A stretch of 64,000 nt of DNA from positions 62,001 to 126,000 of the forward strand of contig JARUKX010000001.1 of NCBI GenBank assembly GCA_029688825.1. Direction: 5' to 3'. The notes under the pieces are model-generated. The model was given only the letters and a program-made list of their open reading frames with translations. It ran no database searches and was not told the origin of the DNA. The stretch is from Haloarculaceae archaeon H-GB1-1. GTDB lineage: Archaea > Halobacteriota > Halobacteria > Halobacteriales > Haloarculaceae. The position numbers and the translations under genes are program-made. Position 1 is the stretch's first letter, and every line of letters begins with the position of its first letter. Shown here one piece after another: positions 15,993-24,707 of the stretch.

Positions 15993-18107
15993 TCAGTCCG
16001 CCATCCCGTCTCGCGCGCGTTCGAAGTGGTCGCGACCGATCCGAATCTCGTCGGCCTGCTCGGTCGCCGCCTCCGGACCGATGTCGTCGGTGAGGTCCGT
16101 GATGGCGAGCAGCGAGGCCTCGCGCACCAGCGACTCCAGTTCCGCGCCCGAGAAGCCCTCGGTATCGTCGGCGAGTTCGTCGAGGTCGACGTCCTCGTCG
16201 AGCGGCTTCTCACGTGTGTGGACGTCGAGGATGGCCCGTCGGGCCTCGTGGTCGGGAAGTGGAACCTCGACGTGCGCCTCGAACCGACCGGGGCGTAACA
16301 GCGCCGGATCGAGCGCCTCCATCCGGTTCGTCGCCGCGAGGACGACGAGGTTCGGATTGTCGGCCGCCGCGTCCAGTTCGGTTAGCAGTTGCGAGACGAC
16401 TCGCTGGGTCACCTCGTGGCCCTCGCCGCGGACGCTCGCCACCGCGTCGAGTTCGTCGAGAAAGAGGACCGTCGGCGCGGTCTGGCGGGCACGCTCGAAC
16501 AGTTCCCGCACCGCTTTCTCGGACTCGCCGACGTACCGGTCGAGCAGTTCGGCTCCGGCCGCGCTGATGAAGTTGACGCCGCTCTCGCCGGCGATGGCGC
16601 GGGCGAGCAGCGTCTTTCCCGTGCCCGGAGGGCCGTACAGCAAGACGCCGGTGGGAGGCTCGGTCTTCGTCGCTTCGAACAGCGCGCCGTAGGAGAGCGG
16701 CCACTGGACCGTCTGGGTCAGCGTTTGCTTCGCAGCGTCGAGCCCGCCGACGTCGTCGAACGTGACCGTCGGCGACTCGGAGACGTACTCCCGCATGGCA
16801 GAGGGTTCGACGCCCGCGAGTGCAGCCTCGAAGTCCGCTCTCGTGACCGTGGGAGAGTCCCGCGACCGTCGAAGCGCGGCCATCGCGGCCTCGGTGACGA
16901 GCGATCCGAGGTCCGCGCCGACGAAGCCGTGCGTGTGCGCGGCCAGCCAGTCGAGGTCGACGTCCGCGCCGAGCGGAACCCCGCGAGTGTGGACCTCCAG
17001 AATCTCCCGCCGGCCGCCCTCGTCGGGCACGCCGATCTCGATCTCGCGGTCGAAGCGTCCGCCGCGACGCAGTGCGGTATCCACGGCGTCGATGCGGTTG
17101 GTCGCACCGACGACGATGACCCGTCCACGGTCCTCCAGGCCGTCGAGGAGGGTGAGCAACTGCGCGACGACCCGGTTCTCCATGTCGGCGTCCTCGTCCC
17201 GCGTGCCGGCGATGGAGTCGAGTTCGTCGACGAAGACGATTGCCGGGGCGTTCGCGGCCGCTCGCTCGAACGCCTCCCGGAGTCGCTCCTCGCTCTCGCC
17301 CTTGTACTTCGAGACGATCTCGGGGCCGGAGATGACCTCGAAGTGGGCGTCGACCTCGTTGGCGACGGCGCGCGCGATGAGGGTCTTTCCGGTCCCGGGC
17401 GGCCCGTGGAGCAACACGCCCTTCGGCGGGTCGATACCCAGTTGCTGGAACAGTTCCGGCTCGGACAGCGGAAGCTCGATCATCTCGCGAATCTGATCCA
17501 GTTCGTCGTCGAGTCCGCCGATGTCCTCGTAGGTCGCCCCGGTACTCGGCCGCTGCGTTCCGTCGGTACCCGTCGCGGTGTCAGCGGAGGCTGGCGTCGA
17601 CGGCTCGTCGTCGCCCGCCGGTGCCTCGACGGCGATGGTCGTGCGATCTGTGACCCTGATGACGCCCGTCGGGTCGGAGCCTGCGACGACGAACGACCCG
17701 ACGCCGGGGACGTCGACGCGTTCGCCCCGAATCAGGAGCCGGTCCCGGAGCGCGCGTCGTATCGCGGCGGCTCGCCGATCCGTGTCCACGGCCTCGTCGA
17801 CGTCTGCGAGACGCACGGTGAGGCTGTCCGCGGTGTCGACGGTCGTGGTCCGCAGCGTGACCTCGTCCCCGACGTTCACGCCGGCGTTCGCTCGAGTCTC
17901 CGCGTCGATCCTGACTGTACGGTCGTCGTCGCGAGCCAGTCGTAGCGTCGCGACTGCCGTCTCGGGGCCCTCGACGAGTACCGGATCGCCGCTCAGCGCA
18001 CCAAGTTCGGAGCGGACGGACTCCGGAACTCGGGCCAGGCCCCGGCCGGCGTCCTGCTTTCGTGCTCCCCGTACCGTCAGCGAATCCACCGCCCGGCCGT
18101 TGCGCAT
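15993..18107 (-). CDS. Cdc48/VCP-type AAA+ ATPase
   Basis: Hexameric unfoldase that segregates or extracts proteins using ATP, often feeding the proteasome. The 704-residue protein has an N-domain of about 170 residues (double-psi barrel beginning with SLTVRGARKQDAGRG), a low-complexity Ser/Thr linker, then two AAA modules. Module 1 has Walker A GPPGTGKT near residue 231 and Walker B IVFVDELDS; module 2 has GPPGTGKT near 489 and VLFLDELDA. Both carry GATNR/AATNR sensor-1 regions and arginine-finger segments. It is a little shorter than the main haloarchaeal Cdc48, so it may be one of several paralogues. Confidence 0.93.
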   Translation of the reverse strand: MRNGRAVDSLTVRGARKQDAGRGLARVPESVRSELGALSGDPVLVEGPETAVATLRLARDDDRTVRIDAETRANAGVNVGDEVTLRTTTVDTADSLTVRLADVDEAVDTDRRAAAIRRALRDRLLIRGERVDVPGVGSFVVAGSDPTGVIRVTDRTTIAVEAPAGDDEPSTPASADTATGTDGTQRPSTGATYEDIGGLDDELDQIREMIELPLSEPELFQQLGIDPPKGVLLHGPPGTGKTLIARAVANEVDAHFEVISGPEIVSKYKGESEERLREAFERAAANAPAIVFVDELDSIAGTRDEDADMENRVVAQLLTLLDGLEDRGRVIVVGATNRIDAVDTALRRGGRFDREIEIGVPDEGGRREILEVHTRGVPLGADVDLDWLAAHTHGFVGADLGSLVTEAAMAALRRSRDSPTVTRADFEAALAGVEPSAMREYVSESPTVTFDDVGGLDAAKQTLTQTVQWPLSYGALFEATKTEPPTGVLLYGPPGTGKTLLARAIAGESGVNFISAAGAELLDRYVGESEKAVRELFERARQTAPTVLFLDELDAVASVRGEGHEVTQRVVSQLLTELDAAADNPNLVVLAATNRMEALDPALLRPGRFEAHVEVPLPDHEARRAILDVHTREKPLDEDVDLDELADDTEGFSGAELESLVREASLLAITDLTDDIGPEAATEQADEIRIGRDHFERARDGMAD

Positions 18108-18155
18108 ACTCGTCCTTTTCTCCGGACCGTCTTGAGCCTTCGTCCGGGAGAAACG

Positions 18156-18166
18156 ACTTTACTTTC
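18156..18166 (+). promoter_or_regulatory. TATA-like box of DUF7128-like gene
   Basis: ACTTTACTTTC centred about 25 bases before ATG 18185, giving a leaderless transcript for the short zinc-finger gene. Confidence 0.4.
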
Positions 18167-18184
18167 GGCTGACGGATTGCCCCC

Positions 18185-18319
18185 ATGGTCGCGAAAACCG
18201 AGCGCGAAGACGGGACCTGGTACGAGTGTGAAGGCTGCGGGATGCTCTTCGACGATCGGGAGGACGCACGGCAACACGAGGCCAACTGCGACGACGAGGA
18301 CCCCTCCTACATCCAGTGA
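18185..18319 (+). CDS. Tiny C2H2-like zinc-finger protein (DUF7128-like)
   Basis: A 44-residue protein, short enough to be missed by most gene callers. It reads MVAKTEREDGTWYECEGCG, then MLFDDREDARQHEANCDD and ends SYIQ. Cys-x2-Cys, then His-x4-Cys twelve residues later form a complete single zinc site. Near-identical layouts occur widely in haloarchaea. A TATA-like box precedes it and its stop codon is one base from the stop of the convergent DUF5796-like gene. Possible DNA-, RNA- or protein-binding adaptor; function unknown. Confidence 0.8.
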   Translation: MVAKTEREDGTWYECEGCGMLFDDREDARQHEANCDDEDPSYIQ

Positions 18320-18320
18320 G

Positions 18321-18743
18321 CTACGCGACGATCTCGTAGGACTGCTCGCCGAGTTCGTCCTCGGCGAATACGAACACGCGGCCTCTGGCGGTTTCGGGAT
18401 CCGCTTCCACCGTGACCCGATACTCCGTCGCGCGGACGACGACGCCGGGGAACAGCGTCTCCTCATCGCCGTTGTCGACGAGCACGCGACCGACGCCGGT
18501 CGTTTCCAGGATGTCGTCGTGGGTGTTCAGGTCGTTGACGTAGACCATGACGCCCTGGGTCTCCGTCGGGTCCGTCACCAGCACGTGGACGTCCTTGCCC
18601 GGTCCGGTGACGACGCGCTCCTCGACCGCTTTCGGCACGCCGCGGTAGAACGTGGTCCGACCGTCGAGATACTCGACGGCGACGCCGTCCTCGGTGAGTT
18701 CGATGCCGAGGGAATCGGGCGGAACGTCGTTCCGGTTGCTCAT
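18321..18743 (-). CDS. Haloarchaeal DUF5796-like protein
   Basis: A 140-residue acidic soluble protein, mostly beta in pattern: LGIELTEDGVAVEYLDGRTTFYRGVP, then VHVLVTDPTETQGVMVYVNDL, and RVFVFAEDELGEQSYEIV at the end. It belongs to a conserved haloarchaeal family of unknown function. The gene lies 45 bases upstream of the stop of the adjacent sensor kinase's strand-mate and converges with the tiny zinc-finger gene. Confidence 0.75.
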   Translation of the reverse strand: MSNRNDVPPDSLGIELTEDGVAVEYLDGRTTFYRGVPKAVEERVVTGPGKDVHVLVTDPTETQGVMVYVNDLNTHDDILETTGVGRVLVDNGDEETLFPGVVVRATEYRVTVEADPETARGRVFVFAEDELGEQSYEIVA

Positions 18744-18788
18744 GGACCCGTCTACTGCGAGTGGGCGGAAAAGCGGCGCGCTTTGGAG

Positions 18789-20444
18789 TCAGGGCGGCGT
18801 CGTAGCGGGGAGCGTCACGACGACCGTCGCGTTGTCGTCCTCGAAGGAGAGCGTCCCACCGGATTTCTCGACGATCCAGTCGACGAGATAGAGGCCGATT
18901 CCGCTCCCGTGGTTCAGGTCGGATTCGTGACCGCGTTTCACGACCTCGACCTCGTTCGACGGGACCCCGGCCCCGTTGTCCGACACGGAGAGGCGGACGT
19001 GAGCGGCGTCGGATTGGACGCGAAGCGTCACTGCCGGCCTGTCGGCGTCGCAGTGTTCGGCCGCGTTCTCGACGACGTTCCGGATGGCCGTCGTCAGGAA
19101 CGGGCTCGCACTCGCCCAGGCCACCTCGGGCATGTCCGTCTCGATGCGTACGTCCGGGAACGTCGAGCGAACGTCCCGGAGACACCCCGTGACGATGGTC
19201 GTCACTTCCACAGGTCGCCGCTGGTGGCCCTGGTCGATGACGCGTTCCACGACCTGCGTCTTCGTGCTCTTCTCGATGACGTCGTCGGCCGTGGCCGCGA
19301 TGTCACGGGCGTACGTTTGGGTCTCGCCGTCCGTTCGTTCCGCGATGGTGTTCGCGTAGCCGCTCACGACGCTGAGGTCGTTGCGAAGGTTGTGCCGGAG
19401 AAACCGGCTCGTGACGTCCTGCAGGCGGGCGAGGTCTCGCTCTCTGCGTTTCAGATCGGTGACGTCACGGAGGACGATGAGTGACCCGGACGGGGTAGTG
19501 GCGGTCCCGAGCGGAGTTACCTCCGGGTCGACGTAGCGCTCGCCCTCGACGGTGTCGACGACGACGGCCTCGTCCCACCCGCCGTCGGTCTCTGTTCGAT
19601 CGAGTATCGACATCCCGAGGACGTGCTCGACGTCGCCGCCGAGCGGGTCGTCGACGCCACGCAGCCTCGTCACGGCGGGGTTGTAGTCGACGACGTGGCC
19701 CACTTCGTCGACGACGAGGACCGGGTCGTCCATCTCCTCGATGAGCCGGTCCCGCGCGACCGGCCGTAGTTCGAGGAAGCCGTGGCGGAGCACCGCCCAG
19801 CCGAACGCGGCACCCGTGATGGAGAACGCGAGCGGGGCGAGGTCGAAGTTCGGCTCCGTCAGGTGAAAGGCCACGTTGGAGGCGAGTGGTGCCAGCGTTC
19901 CGACGACGATCGGAAGCACCTGATCCCGGTAGGACGACCGGGACCGATAGGTAGCGTACAGGAGCAACGACACGGACGCGAGGACGAGCAGATACGAGTA
20001 GACGACCACCCCCCAGAACGCAGGCCCGTAAACGAAGGTGCCGGGCGTTCCGGGCGTCGTCGCGGGGTCCCAGACGAGGCCGTGGCTCGTGTTCGTCCAG
20101 ACGAGGACGTTGGTCACGGCCGGTTCGACCATGAGAAGTGCGACGACGGACCGCGTCACGTACCGCTCGTACCCCCCGTACTCCAGCGCGAACAGGAACA
20201 GGAACGCGACGTCCAGCGTGATACCCGCGTACGTGAGCCGACGCCAGAACATCGCAGTGGTCGGGTCGGTGCTCGCCCACGAGAGGAGCGTGGTCGTGAG
20301 CCAGAACGCGGCGGCGAGCATGCTCCCCGCGAGCGGGCGTGTCCCCGGTTTCGGTCGGTAGCGCCAGGCGACGTAACTCAGACTCAGACAGCCCGCCGCG
20401 CCGATAGAAAGACCGAGCAGATAGACCTGGAGGAGCGAGCCCAT
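18789..20444 (-). CDS. Membrane sensor histidine kinase (histKA_7TM type)
   Basis: Signal-transducing kinase of 551 residues. The N-terminal 220 residues carry seven hydrophobic segments of the histKA_7TM type; a PAS domain follows (DRLIEEMDDPVLVVDEVGHV through RDVTDLKRRE); the H-box is FLRHNLRNDLSVVSGYA near residue 348, and the HATPase domain has NVVENAAEH (N-box), DNGAGVP (G1) and GSGIGLYLVDWI (G2). No receiver domain and no adjacent response regulator gene, so its partner lies elsewhere. Ligand unknown. Confidence 0.92.
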   Translation of the reverse strand: MGSLLQVYLLGLSIGAAGCLSLSYVAWRYRPKPGTRPLAGSMLAAAFWLTTTLLSWASTDPTTAMFWRRLTYAGITLDVAFLFLFALEYGGYERYVTRSVVALLMVEPAVTNVLVWTNTSHGLVWDPATTPGTPGTFVYGPAFWGVVVYSYLLVLASVSLLLYATYRSRSSYRDQVLPIVVGTLAPLASNVAFHLTEPNFDLAPLAFSITGAAFGWAVLRHGFLELRPVARDRLIEEMDDPVLVVDEVGHVVDYNPAVTRLRGVDDPLGGDVEHVLGMSILDRTETDGGWDEAVVVDTVEGERYVDPEVTPLGTATTPSGSLIVLRDVTDLKRRERDLARLQDVTSRFLRHNLRNDLSVVSGYANTIAERTDGETQTYARDIAATADDVIEKSTKTQVVERVIDQGHQRRPVEVTTIVTGCLRDVRSTFPDVRIETDMPEVAWASASPFLTTAIRNVVENAAEHCDADRPAVTLRVQSDAAHVRLSVSDNGAGVPSNEVEVVKRGHESDLNHGSGIGLYLVDWIVEKSGGTLSFEDDNATVVVTLPATTPP

Positions 20445-20531
20445 CGGGTGTGGCGTTTGTTTTCATCCCCCAAAAGCGTTGAGTCGAGTCGCACCGTCGA
20501 ATCATATATCTCGCCGCGTTGGATGAGGAAT

Positions 20532-20541
20532 GCATATATAC
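20532..20541 (+). promoter_or_regulatory. TATA-like box of shikimate kinase gene
   Basis: GCATATATAC centred about 28 bases before ATG 20564. This supports ATG 20564 rather than upstream ATG 20522 or 20519-frame starts, which would overlap the box. Confidence 0.6.
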
Positions 20542-20563
20542 GGCCGTGCGGGATGAGGACACG

Positions 20564-21415
20564 ATGAAAGGGACGGCCGACGCACCCGCCGCGGGGACGG
20601 TACTGAACGCACTGGCGACCGGTCGTGGATCGGCGTTCGCCATCGACGAGTACGTCGCTGCGACGGTGACTCTCGAGGCGGAGTCCGCTGTCTCGGGGAC
20701 GGTCGCTGGCGCACCCAACGCGGACACTCGGCTCGTCGAACGCTGCGTGGAGTTGGTGACCGAGGCGTACGGCGACGGCGAGGGCGGCCACGTCGAGACG
20801 GAGAGCGAGATTCCGATGGCGTCGGGGCTGAAGAGCTCCAGTGCCGCCGCCAACGCGACCGTCCTCGCGACGCTGGACGCACTGGGCGCAGCCGACGACG
20901 TGGCTCGCGAAGACGCTGCCCGAATCGGCGTGCAAGCGGCGCGCGACGTCGGCGTCACCATCACCGGGGCGTTCGACGACGCCAGCGCAAGCATGCTCGG
21001 CGGCGTCACCGTCACGAACAACGACGAGGACGCGTTGCTCTCCCGTGAGGAAGTCGACTGGGACGTCCTCGTCTGGACGCCGCCGGAACAGGCGTTCAGT
21101 GCCGACGCCGACGTCGAGCGGTGCCGACAGATCGCTCCGATGGCGGACCTCGTCGAGGAACTCGCCCTCGACGGCGAGTACCGCCGCGCCATGAGCGTCA
21201 ACGGGCTCGCGTTCTGCGCCGCGCTGGAGTTCACCAGCGAACCGCTCGTCGAAGCGTTCGCACACGTCGACGGCGTCTCCCTCTCCGGAACGGGACCGAG
21301 CTTCACGGCCGTCGGCGACCGGGAAGCCTTACAAGCAGTCGCGGATATCTGGAACCAACGAGACGGCCAAACATGGTTGACGACAACGCAAAACGACGGC
21401 GCACGGACGAGATGA
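20564..21415 (+). CDS. aroK: Archaeal shikimate kinase (GHMP family)
   Basis: Phosphorylates shikimate in the chorismate pathway, using the archaeal GHMP-kinase fold unrelated to bacterial AroK. The 283-residue protein begins MKGTADAPAAGTVLNALATG; the ATP-binding GHMP motif is IPMASGLKSSSAAANA, and the C-terminal GHMP motif LSGTGPSFTAVG is intact. Start chosen from the TATA box upstream. It overlaps the following chorismate mutase start by 43 bases, in a different frame, so the two are translationally linked. Confidence 0.94.
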   Translation: MKGTADAPAAGTVLNALATGRGSAFAIDEYVAATVTLEAESAVSGTVAGAPNADTRLVERCVELVTEAYGDGEGGHVETESEIPMASGLKSSSAAANATVLATLDALGAADDVAREDAARIGVQAARDVGVTITGAFDDASASMLGGVTVTNNDEDALLSREEVDWDVLVWTPPEQAFSADADVERCRQIAPMADLVEELALDGEYRRAMSVNGLAFCAALEFTSEPLVEAFAHVDGVSLSGTGPSFTAVGDREALQAVADIWNQRDGQTWLTTTQNDGARTR

Positions 21416-21678
21416 GCCTCGACGAACTCCGGGAAGAGATCGAGACCATCGACCAGGAGATCGTCGAGAAGATTGCACAGCGGACCTACGTCGCGGACAC
21501 CATCGCAGAGGTCAAACGCGAGCAGAACCTGCCGACGACCGACGAGGAGCAGGAACAGGCCGTGATGGACCGCGCGGGCCACAACGCCGAGCAGTTCGAC
21601 GTCGACGCCAACCTCGTGAAGGCCATTTTCCGACTACTCATCGAACTGAACAAGGTCGAACAGCGCGAGAGCAGGTAG
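21373..21678 (+). CDS. Chorismate mutase
   Basis: Small all-helical AroQ-class enzyme turning chorismate into prephenate for Phe and Tyr synthesis, 101 residues. Signature: SLDELREEIETIDQEIVEKIAQRTYVA, then VKREQNLPTTDEEQEQAV, and LVKAIFRLLIELNKVEQRES. Key catalytic positions (Arg in ELREEIE, Lys in VKREQ, Glu in helix 3) are present. ATG 21373 lies inside the shikimate kinase gene. Its last 30 bases contain one copy of an 18-base exact repeat found again at 27451, suggesting the 3' end is an attachment-site target. Prephenate dehydrogenase is encoded at 39.1 kb. Confidence 0.93.
   Translation: MVDDNAKRRRTDEMSLDELREEIETIDQEIVEKIAQRTYVADTIAEVKREQNLPTTDEEQEQAVMDRAGHNAEQFDVDANLVKAIFRLLIELNKVEQRESR
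21646..21670 (+). repeat. Direct repeat copy 1 (att-like), in chorismate mutase 3' end
   Basis: CTGAACAAGGTCGAACAG (21646-21663) is identical to 27451-27468; the following seven bases match at five positions. In this copy the frame continues as RESR then stop; in the second copy an in-frame TGA follows directly. Confidence 0.55.
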
Positions 21679-21702
21679 CCGAATTCGGGCGCTTCAGGGA
21701 TT

Positions 21703-21855
21703 CTACTGCTGCTCGGATTGCAAAATCTTCTTCCGGTAGTTGCTCTTCCGGTTCACGGTCGATGAATGATGTTTCAGTTCGTCGTCGAGGCCGTGGGCCG
21801 TCACGTTCAATGGGCGAAGCGGCGACGAATCGGACGAATTGAACCAGCCGCTCAT
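21703..21855 (-). CDS. Possible small hypothetical protein
   Basis: A 50-residue frame starting MSGWFNSSDSSPLRPLNVTA and ending with a basic tail KSNYRKKILQSEQQ. An upstream ATG at 21900 would give 65 residues. No homologue recognised, and no clear promoter. It is the only frame in this stretch with tolerable composition; it may be a gene, a remnant or chance. Confidence 0.3.
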   Translation of the reverse strand: MSGWFNSSDSSPLRPLNVTAHGLDDELKHHSSTVNRKSNYRKKILQSEQQ

Positions 21856-21930
21856 CTCTACACCCTCCGACTCGAACCTCTCATCACGTCGCATGCCCAT
21901 CGGAAGAAAACGTGTTACTCGAGGACTCGG

Positions 21931-23328
21931 TTATTTCGACGGTTCGACGTTGTGGTTGAGCCGGAACAGATTCCCCGGATCCCACTCGTTTTTAACCTCG
22001 ACCAACCGGTCGTAGTTCTCGCGGTAGGCGGCTTGTTGGTCACCGACCTGCTCCGGGACGAAGTTGGCATAGACGCCGCCGGTCGCGTGGGGAGCCATCG
22101 CCTCGTGCATGTCGCGTGCCCACGCGATACACTCCTCGTCCTGGTCGGAATCTGTCCACTGCGTGTGCAGATTCATGATGAATTCGGCGTTACGGTGGGG
22201 GTAGGCCGTCTCGCCAACCGGTTTCTCGTTGATCGCTCCGCCGAGATGGGGAATGGCAATCTCCGTCTCTTCGGTAGGGATAGTCTCTCCGTACTCCACG
22301 AAGGTCTCGATCATCTCGTCGGTCAACTCGACGAAATTGTGAGACTTCCAGTAGTGCCGGTTTCCGGCCGGAGCCAGCCCGTCGAACGCCTGCTGCCAGC
22401 CGGCGTATGGGTGCGGGCCGACCGCGTCAGCGATAGGCTCGCCGATGTCACGCACTGACTGGAGCACTTTCTCGCCTTCCTCCATGTCGCCGGCGTAGAA
22501 CGTCGCCAGGATGACGACCTTCCGGCCATGCCACTCCTCGGGGATGAACGGAAGCGGTGGCGCGTGTCGGATCACACACCAGACTGTCGCATCGTTGGGC
22601 GCGTCTGCGGCGAAGTCACGAAATCCCGAAAGAACCGCTTCGGCGTCGTCGAACGGATGGACGATCGGCCCGGACAGCACCGTCGGGCCGACCTCGTGCA
22701 GTTGGAACTCGAAGGATGTGACAATGCCGAAGTTGCCACCGCCGCCTCTGAGGCCCCAGAAGAGATCCTCGTTTTCGTCCTCGCTCGCATGGACGAGTTC
22801 GCCTTGAGCGGTGACGACGTCAGCCGACAGAAGGTTATCGACCGTCAATCCGTGCTTCCGGGAAAGCCACCCCCATCCACCGCCAAGTGTGAGTCCGGCG
22901 ACACCGGTCGTCGAATTGTAGCCGGCAGGCGTGGCAAGGCCGAACGCCTGAGTCTCGTGGTCAAGTTCGTTGAGTACAACGCCAGGTTCGACGCGGGCAG
23001 TTTTCGCGTTCGGATCAACGCGAACTGACTTCATTGGCGACAAGTCGATCATCAGGGCATCGTCTTCGACGGCCCTCCCAGCGATGTTGTGGCCGCCACC
23101 TTTTACCGAGATGGGGATATCGTGCTCTTTCGCGAACCTCACTGCGCTGATGACGTCCGCGGTGCCAGCGCACTGGGCGATGAGCACGGGGTGTTTGTCA
23201 ATCATCCCGTTCCAGACTGCCCGTGCCTCATCATATCCCTCGTCATCCGGCCCAATGAGGGTACCACGGAGTGTTGCCGAAAATTCGGAGACTGCTTCTT
23301 CAGTAGTTTCGGGTATTTCTAGTGACAT
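21931..23328 (-). CDS. FAD-linked oxidoreductase (berberine-bridge enzyme-like)
   Basis: Oxidase of the PCMH/VAO family with a C-terminal BBE segment, 465 residues. FAD-binding features: ISVKGGGHNIAG near residue 78 (the His normally bonded covalently to FAD), then TTGVAGLTLGGGWGWLSRKHGL and LFWGLRGGGGNFGIVT. The second covalent site of bicovalent oxidases (Cys in the C-x-T segment) is absent: the sequence there is TPAGYNSTTG. The end NDWDPGNLFRLN-like stretch (NEWDPGNLFRLNHNV) is the BBE motif. Substrate may be a sugar, alkaloid or amino derivative. Divergent to an HTH_10 regulator gene. Confidence 0.88.
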   Translation of the reverse strand: MSLEIPETTEEAVSEFSATLRGTLIGPDDEGYDEARAVWNGMIDKHPVLIAQCAGTADVISAVRFAKEHDIPISVKGGGHNIAGRAVEDDALMIDLSPMKSVRVDPNAKTARVEPGVVLNELDHETQAFGLATPAGYNSTTGVAGLTLGGGWGWLSRKHGLTVDNLLSADVVTAQGELVHASEDENEDLFWGLRGGGGNFGIVTSFEFQLHEVGPTVLSGPIVHPFDDAEAVLSGFRDFAADAPNDATVWCVIRHAPPLPFIPEEWHGRKVVILATFYAGDMEEGEKVLQSVRDIGEPIADAVGPHPYAGWQQAFDGLAPAGNRHYWKSHNFVELTDEMIETFVEYGETIPTEETEIAIPHLGGAINEKPVGETAYPHRNAEFIMNLHTQWTDSDQDEECIAWARDMHEAMAPHATGGVYANFVPEQVGDQQAAYRENYDRLVEVKNEWDPGNLFRLNHNVEPSK

Positions 23329-23555
23329 TCGTATGAGTGTTTATCAGATTAGCGAACAAGCGTTGCCTTCAGTGATGCAGCAGTACTTCCGACTAAATCG
23401 GTGCATATACGAATATCTCTCACTCACTTAACAATACTCGGCCTTCGATCTCGAACCACGCTAACTGACACCACAGGGTTTTCCTCTTCGACCTCGAAGT
23501 TGAGTAACACGAGTCAACGATCAATCCCGGTGCGATATCTACCGAAACCAACTCT

Positions 23556-24209
23556 ATGAGCGTCATCGCAGATGTCACTGTCCCCGCAAACTCGTTCCCG
23601 TTAGGCCGCGTCCTGATGGAGATGTCGGACATCGAAATTGAACTAGAACGTATCGTCCCGCTCCAAGAAGCCATCATTCCACTGTTCTGGATCTCTGGCG
23701 GTGACCCGGAGACGATCGAAGCTAGACTCCACGAGCATCCACAGACCGAAACCGTCACAGAACTCACGACCGCCGACGACGCGACGCTCTACGAAGTTCA
23801 CTGGAGTCCCGACATCAATGGCCTCATCCAAGCGCTCATCGATACCCGCGCGAAAATCCTCGAAGCGACCGGAACTGCCGACACCTGGGACTTCCGATTA
23901 CGCTTTACCGCACATGAAGATCTGTCTGCCTTCAATATGGCCCTCACCGAGGACGACATCCCAGTCACGCTACGCCATATCTACAACCCAACATTGCCCG
24001 AAGAGCAGTCCGCACTCTCGTCCGACCAGCGGGAGACGCTGCTGACAGCGTATCGTCATGGCTATTTTAAAGTGCCCCGAGGAACGACCCTCCGAGATCT
24101 CGCGGAGACTGAAGAGATCAGTGACAGCGCGCTCTCCCAGCGTATCCGACGCGGGGTGGATGCGCTCGTCGAGCAAGCGTTGCTGGCAGATGACCAGCCC
24201 GATCGGTAG
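23556..24209 (+). CDS. HTH_10 (bacterioopsin-activator type) transcription regulator
   Basis: A 217-residue regulator. Residues 1-150 form a ligand- or partner-binding region similar to Bat-family proteins (MSVIADVTVPANSFPLG is the typical start); the C-terminal HTH_10 begins near LSSDQRETLLTAYRHGYFKV and continues TTLRDLAETEEISDSALSQR with a following helix. It faces away from the FAD oxidase gene across about 227 bases, so the oxidase is the natural target. GC content here is lower than in the flanking core genes. Confidence 0.9.
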   Translation: MSVIADVTVPANSFPLGRVLMEMSDIEIELERIVPLQEAIIPLFWISGGDPETIEARLHEHPQTETVTELTTADDATLYEVHWSPDINGLIQALIDTRAKILEATGTADTWDFRLRFTAHEDLSAFNMALTEDDIPVTLRHIYNPTLPEEQSALSSDQRETLLTAYRHGYFKVPRGTTLRDLAETEEISDSALSQRIRRGVDALVEQALLADDQPDR

Positions 24210-24297
24210 TAGCCCGAGGTGGGCAGGATTGCCAGGCCAATCCGACTCAATTTAAATCACGATCGACGAACTCCGCTCGTGAGATTACGCGGCGACG

Positions 24298-24471
24298 ATG
24301 GGATGTCCGACGCTCGATGTTGAGGAGGTCGGGAACGATGTGGATGTACTCGACTGGGCACTCGAAGATCCTGACGGACAGGTGATGGAGCGAGTTCGTG
24401 AAACCAGTGATGAGATCGAACGACGAGTTGCCACGTTGTTCGACGAACTCAGTGCCGACAGCAGTAGCTGA
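24298..24471 (+). CDS. Small acidic hypothetical protein
   Basis: A 57-residue acidic frame, not long enough for most gene callers: it starts MGCPTLDVEEVGNDVDVLDW and ends DELSADSSS. An in-frame TGA lies just upstream (24280), so ATG 24298 is the first start. The middle, DGQVMERVRETSDEIERRVATL, looks like one amphipathic helix. A T-rich tract at 24518-24538 follows and could end its transcript. No family recognised. Confidence 0.4.
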   Translation: MGCPTLDVEEVGNDVDVLDWALEDPDGQVMERVRETSDEIERRVATLFDELSADSSS

Positions 24472-24517
24472 CAACGAGATACGGTTCGAAGCGGATTCGA
24501 CTCGTTGAAGTCCAGGG

Positions 24518-24538
24518 TATTTTACGTCTTTTTTCAGC
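24518..24538 (+). terminator. T-rich putative terminator
   Basis: GGTATTTTACGTCTTTTTTC, with runs of four and six T on the plus strand about 50 bases after the small gene's stop. Oligo-T tracts act as archaeal transcription terminators. Confidence 0.4.
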
Positions 24539-24707
24539 ACGCCTACTCCTATTCTGGAAGAAGAATTTTCCGATAGTTGATCCATCATATCTCGTCGGTC
24601 ACCGAGACTATAGCCGCCACGGGTACTGAACCGAAGAGAGGGGCCTTGCGACGATGGATGACACAGCACGGGACAGCGACGGGACCGCGGTCCACGGAGG
24701 CTCCGGG

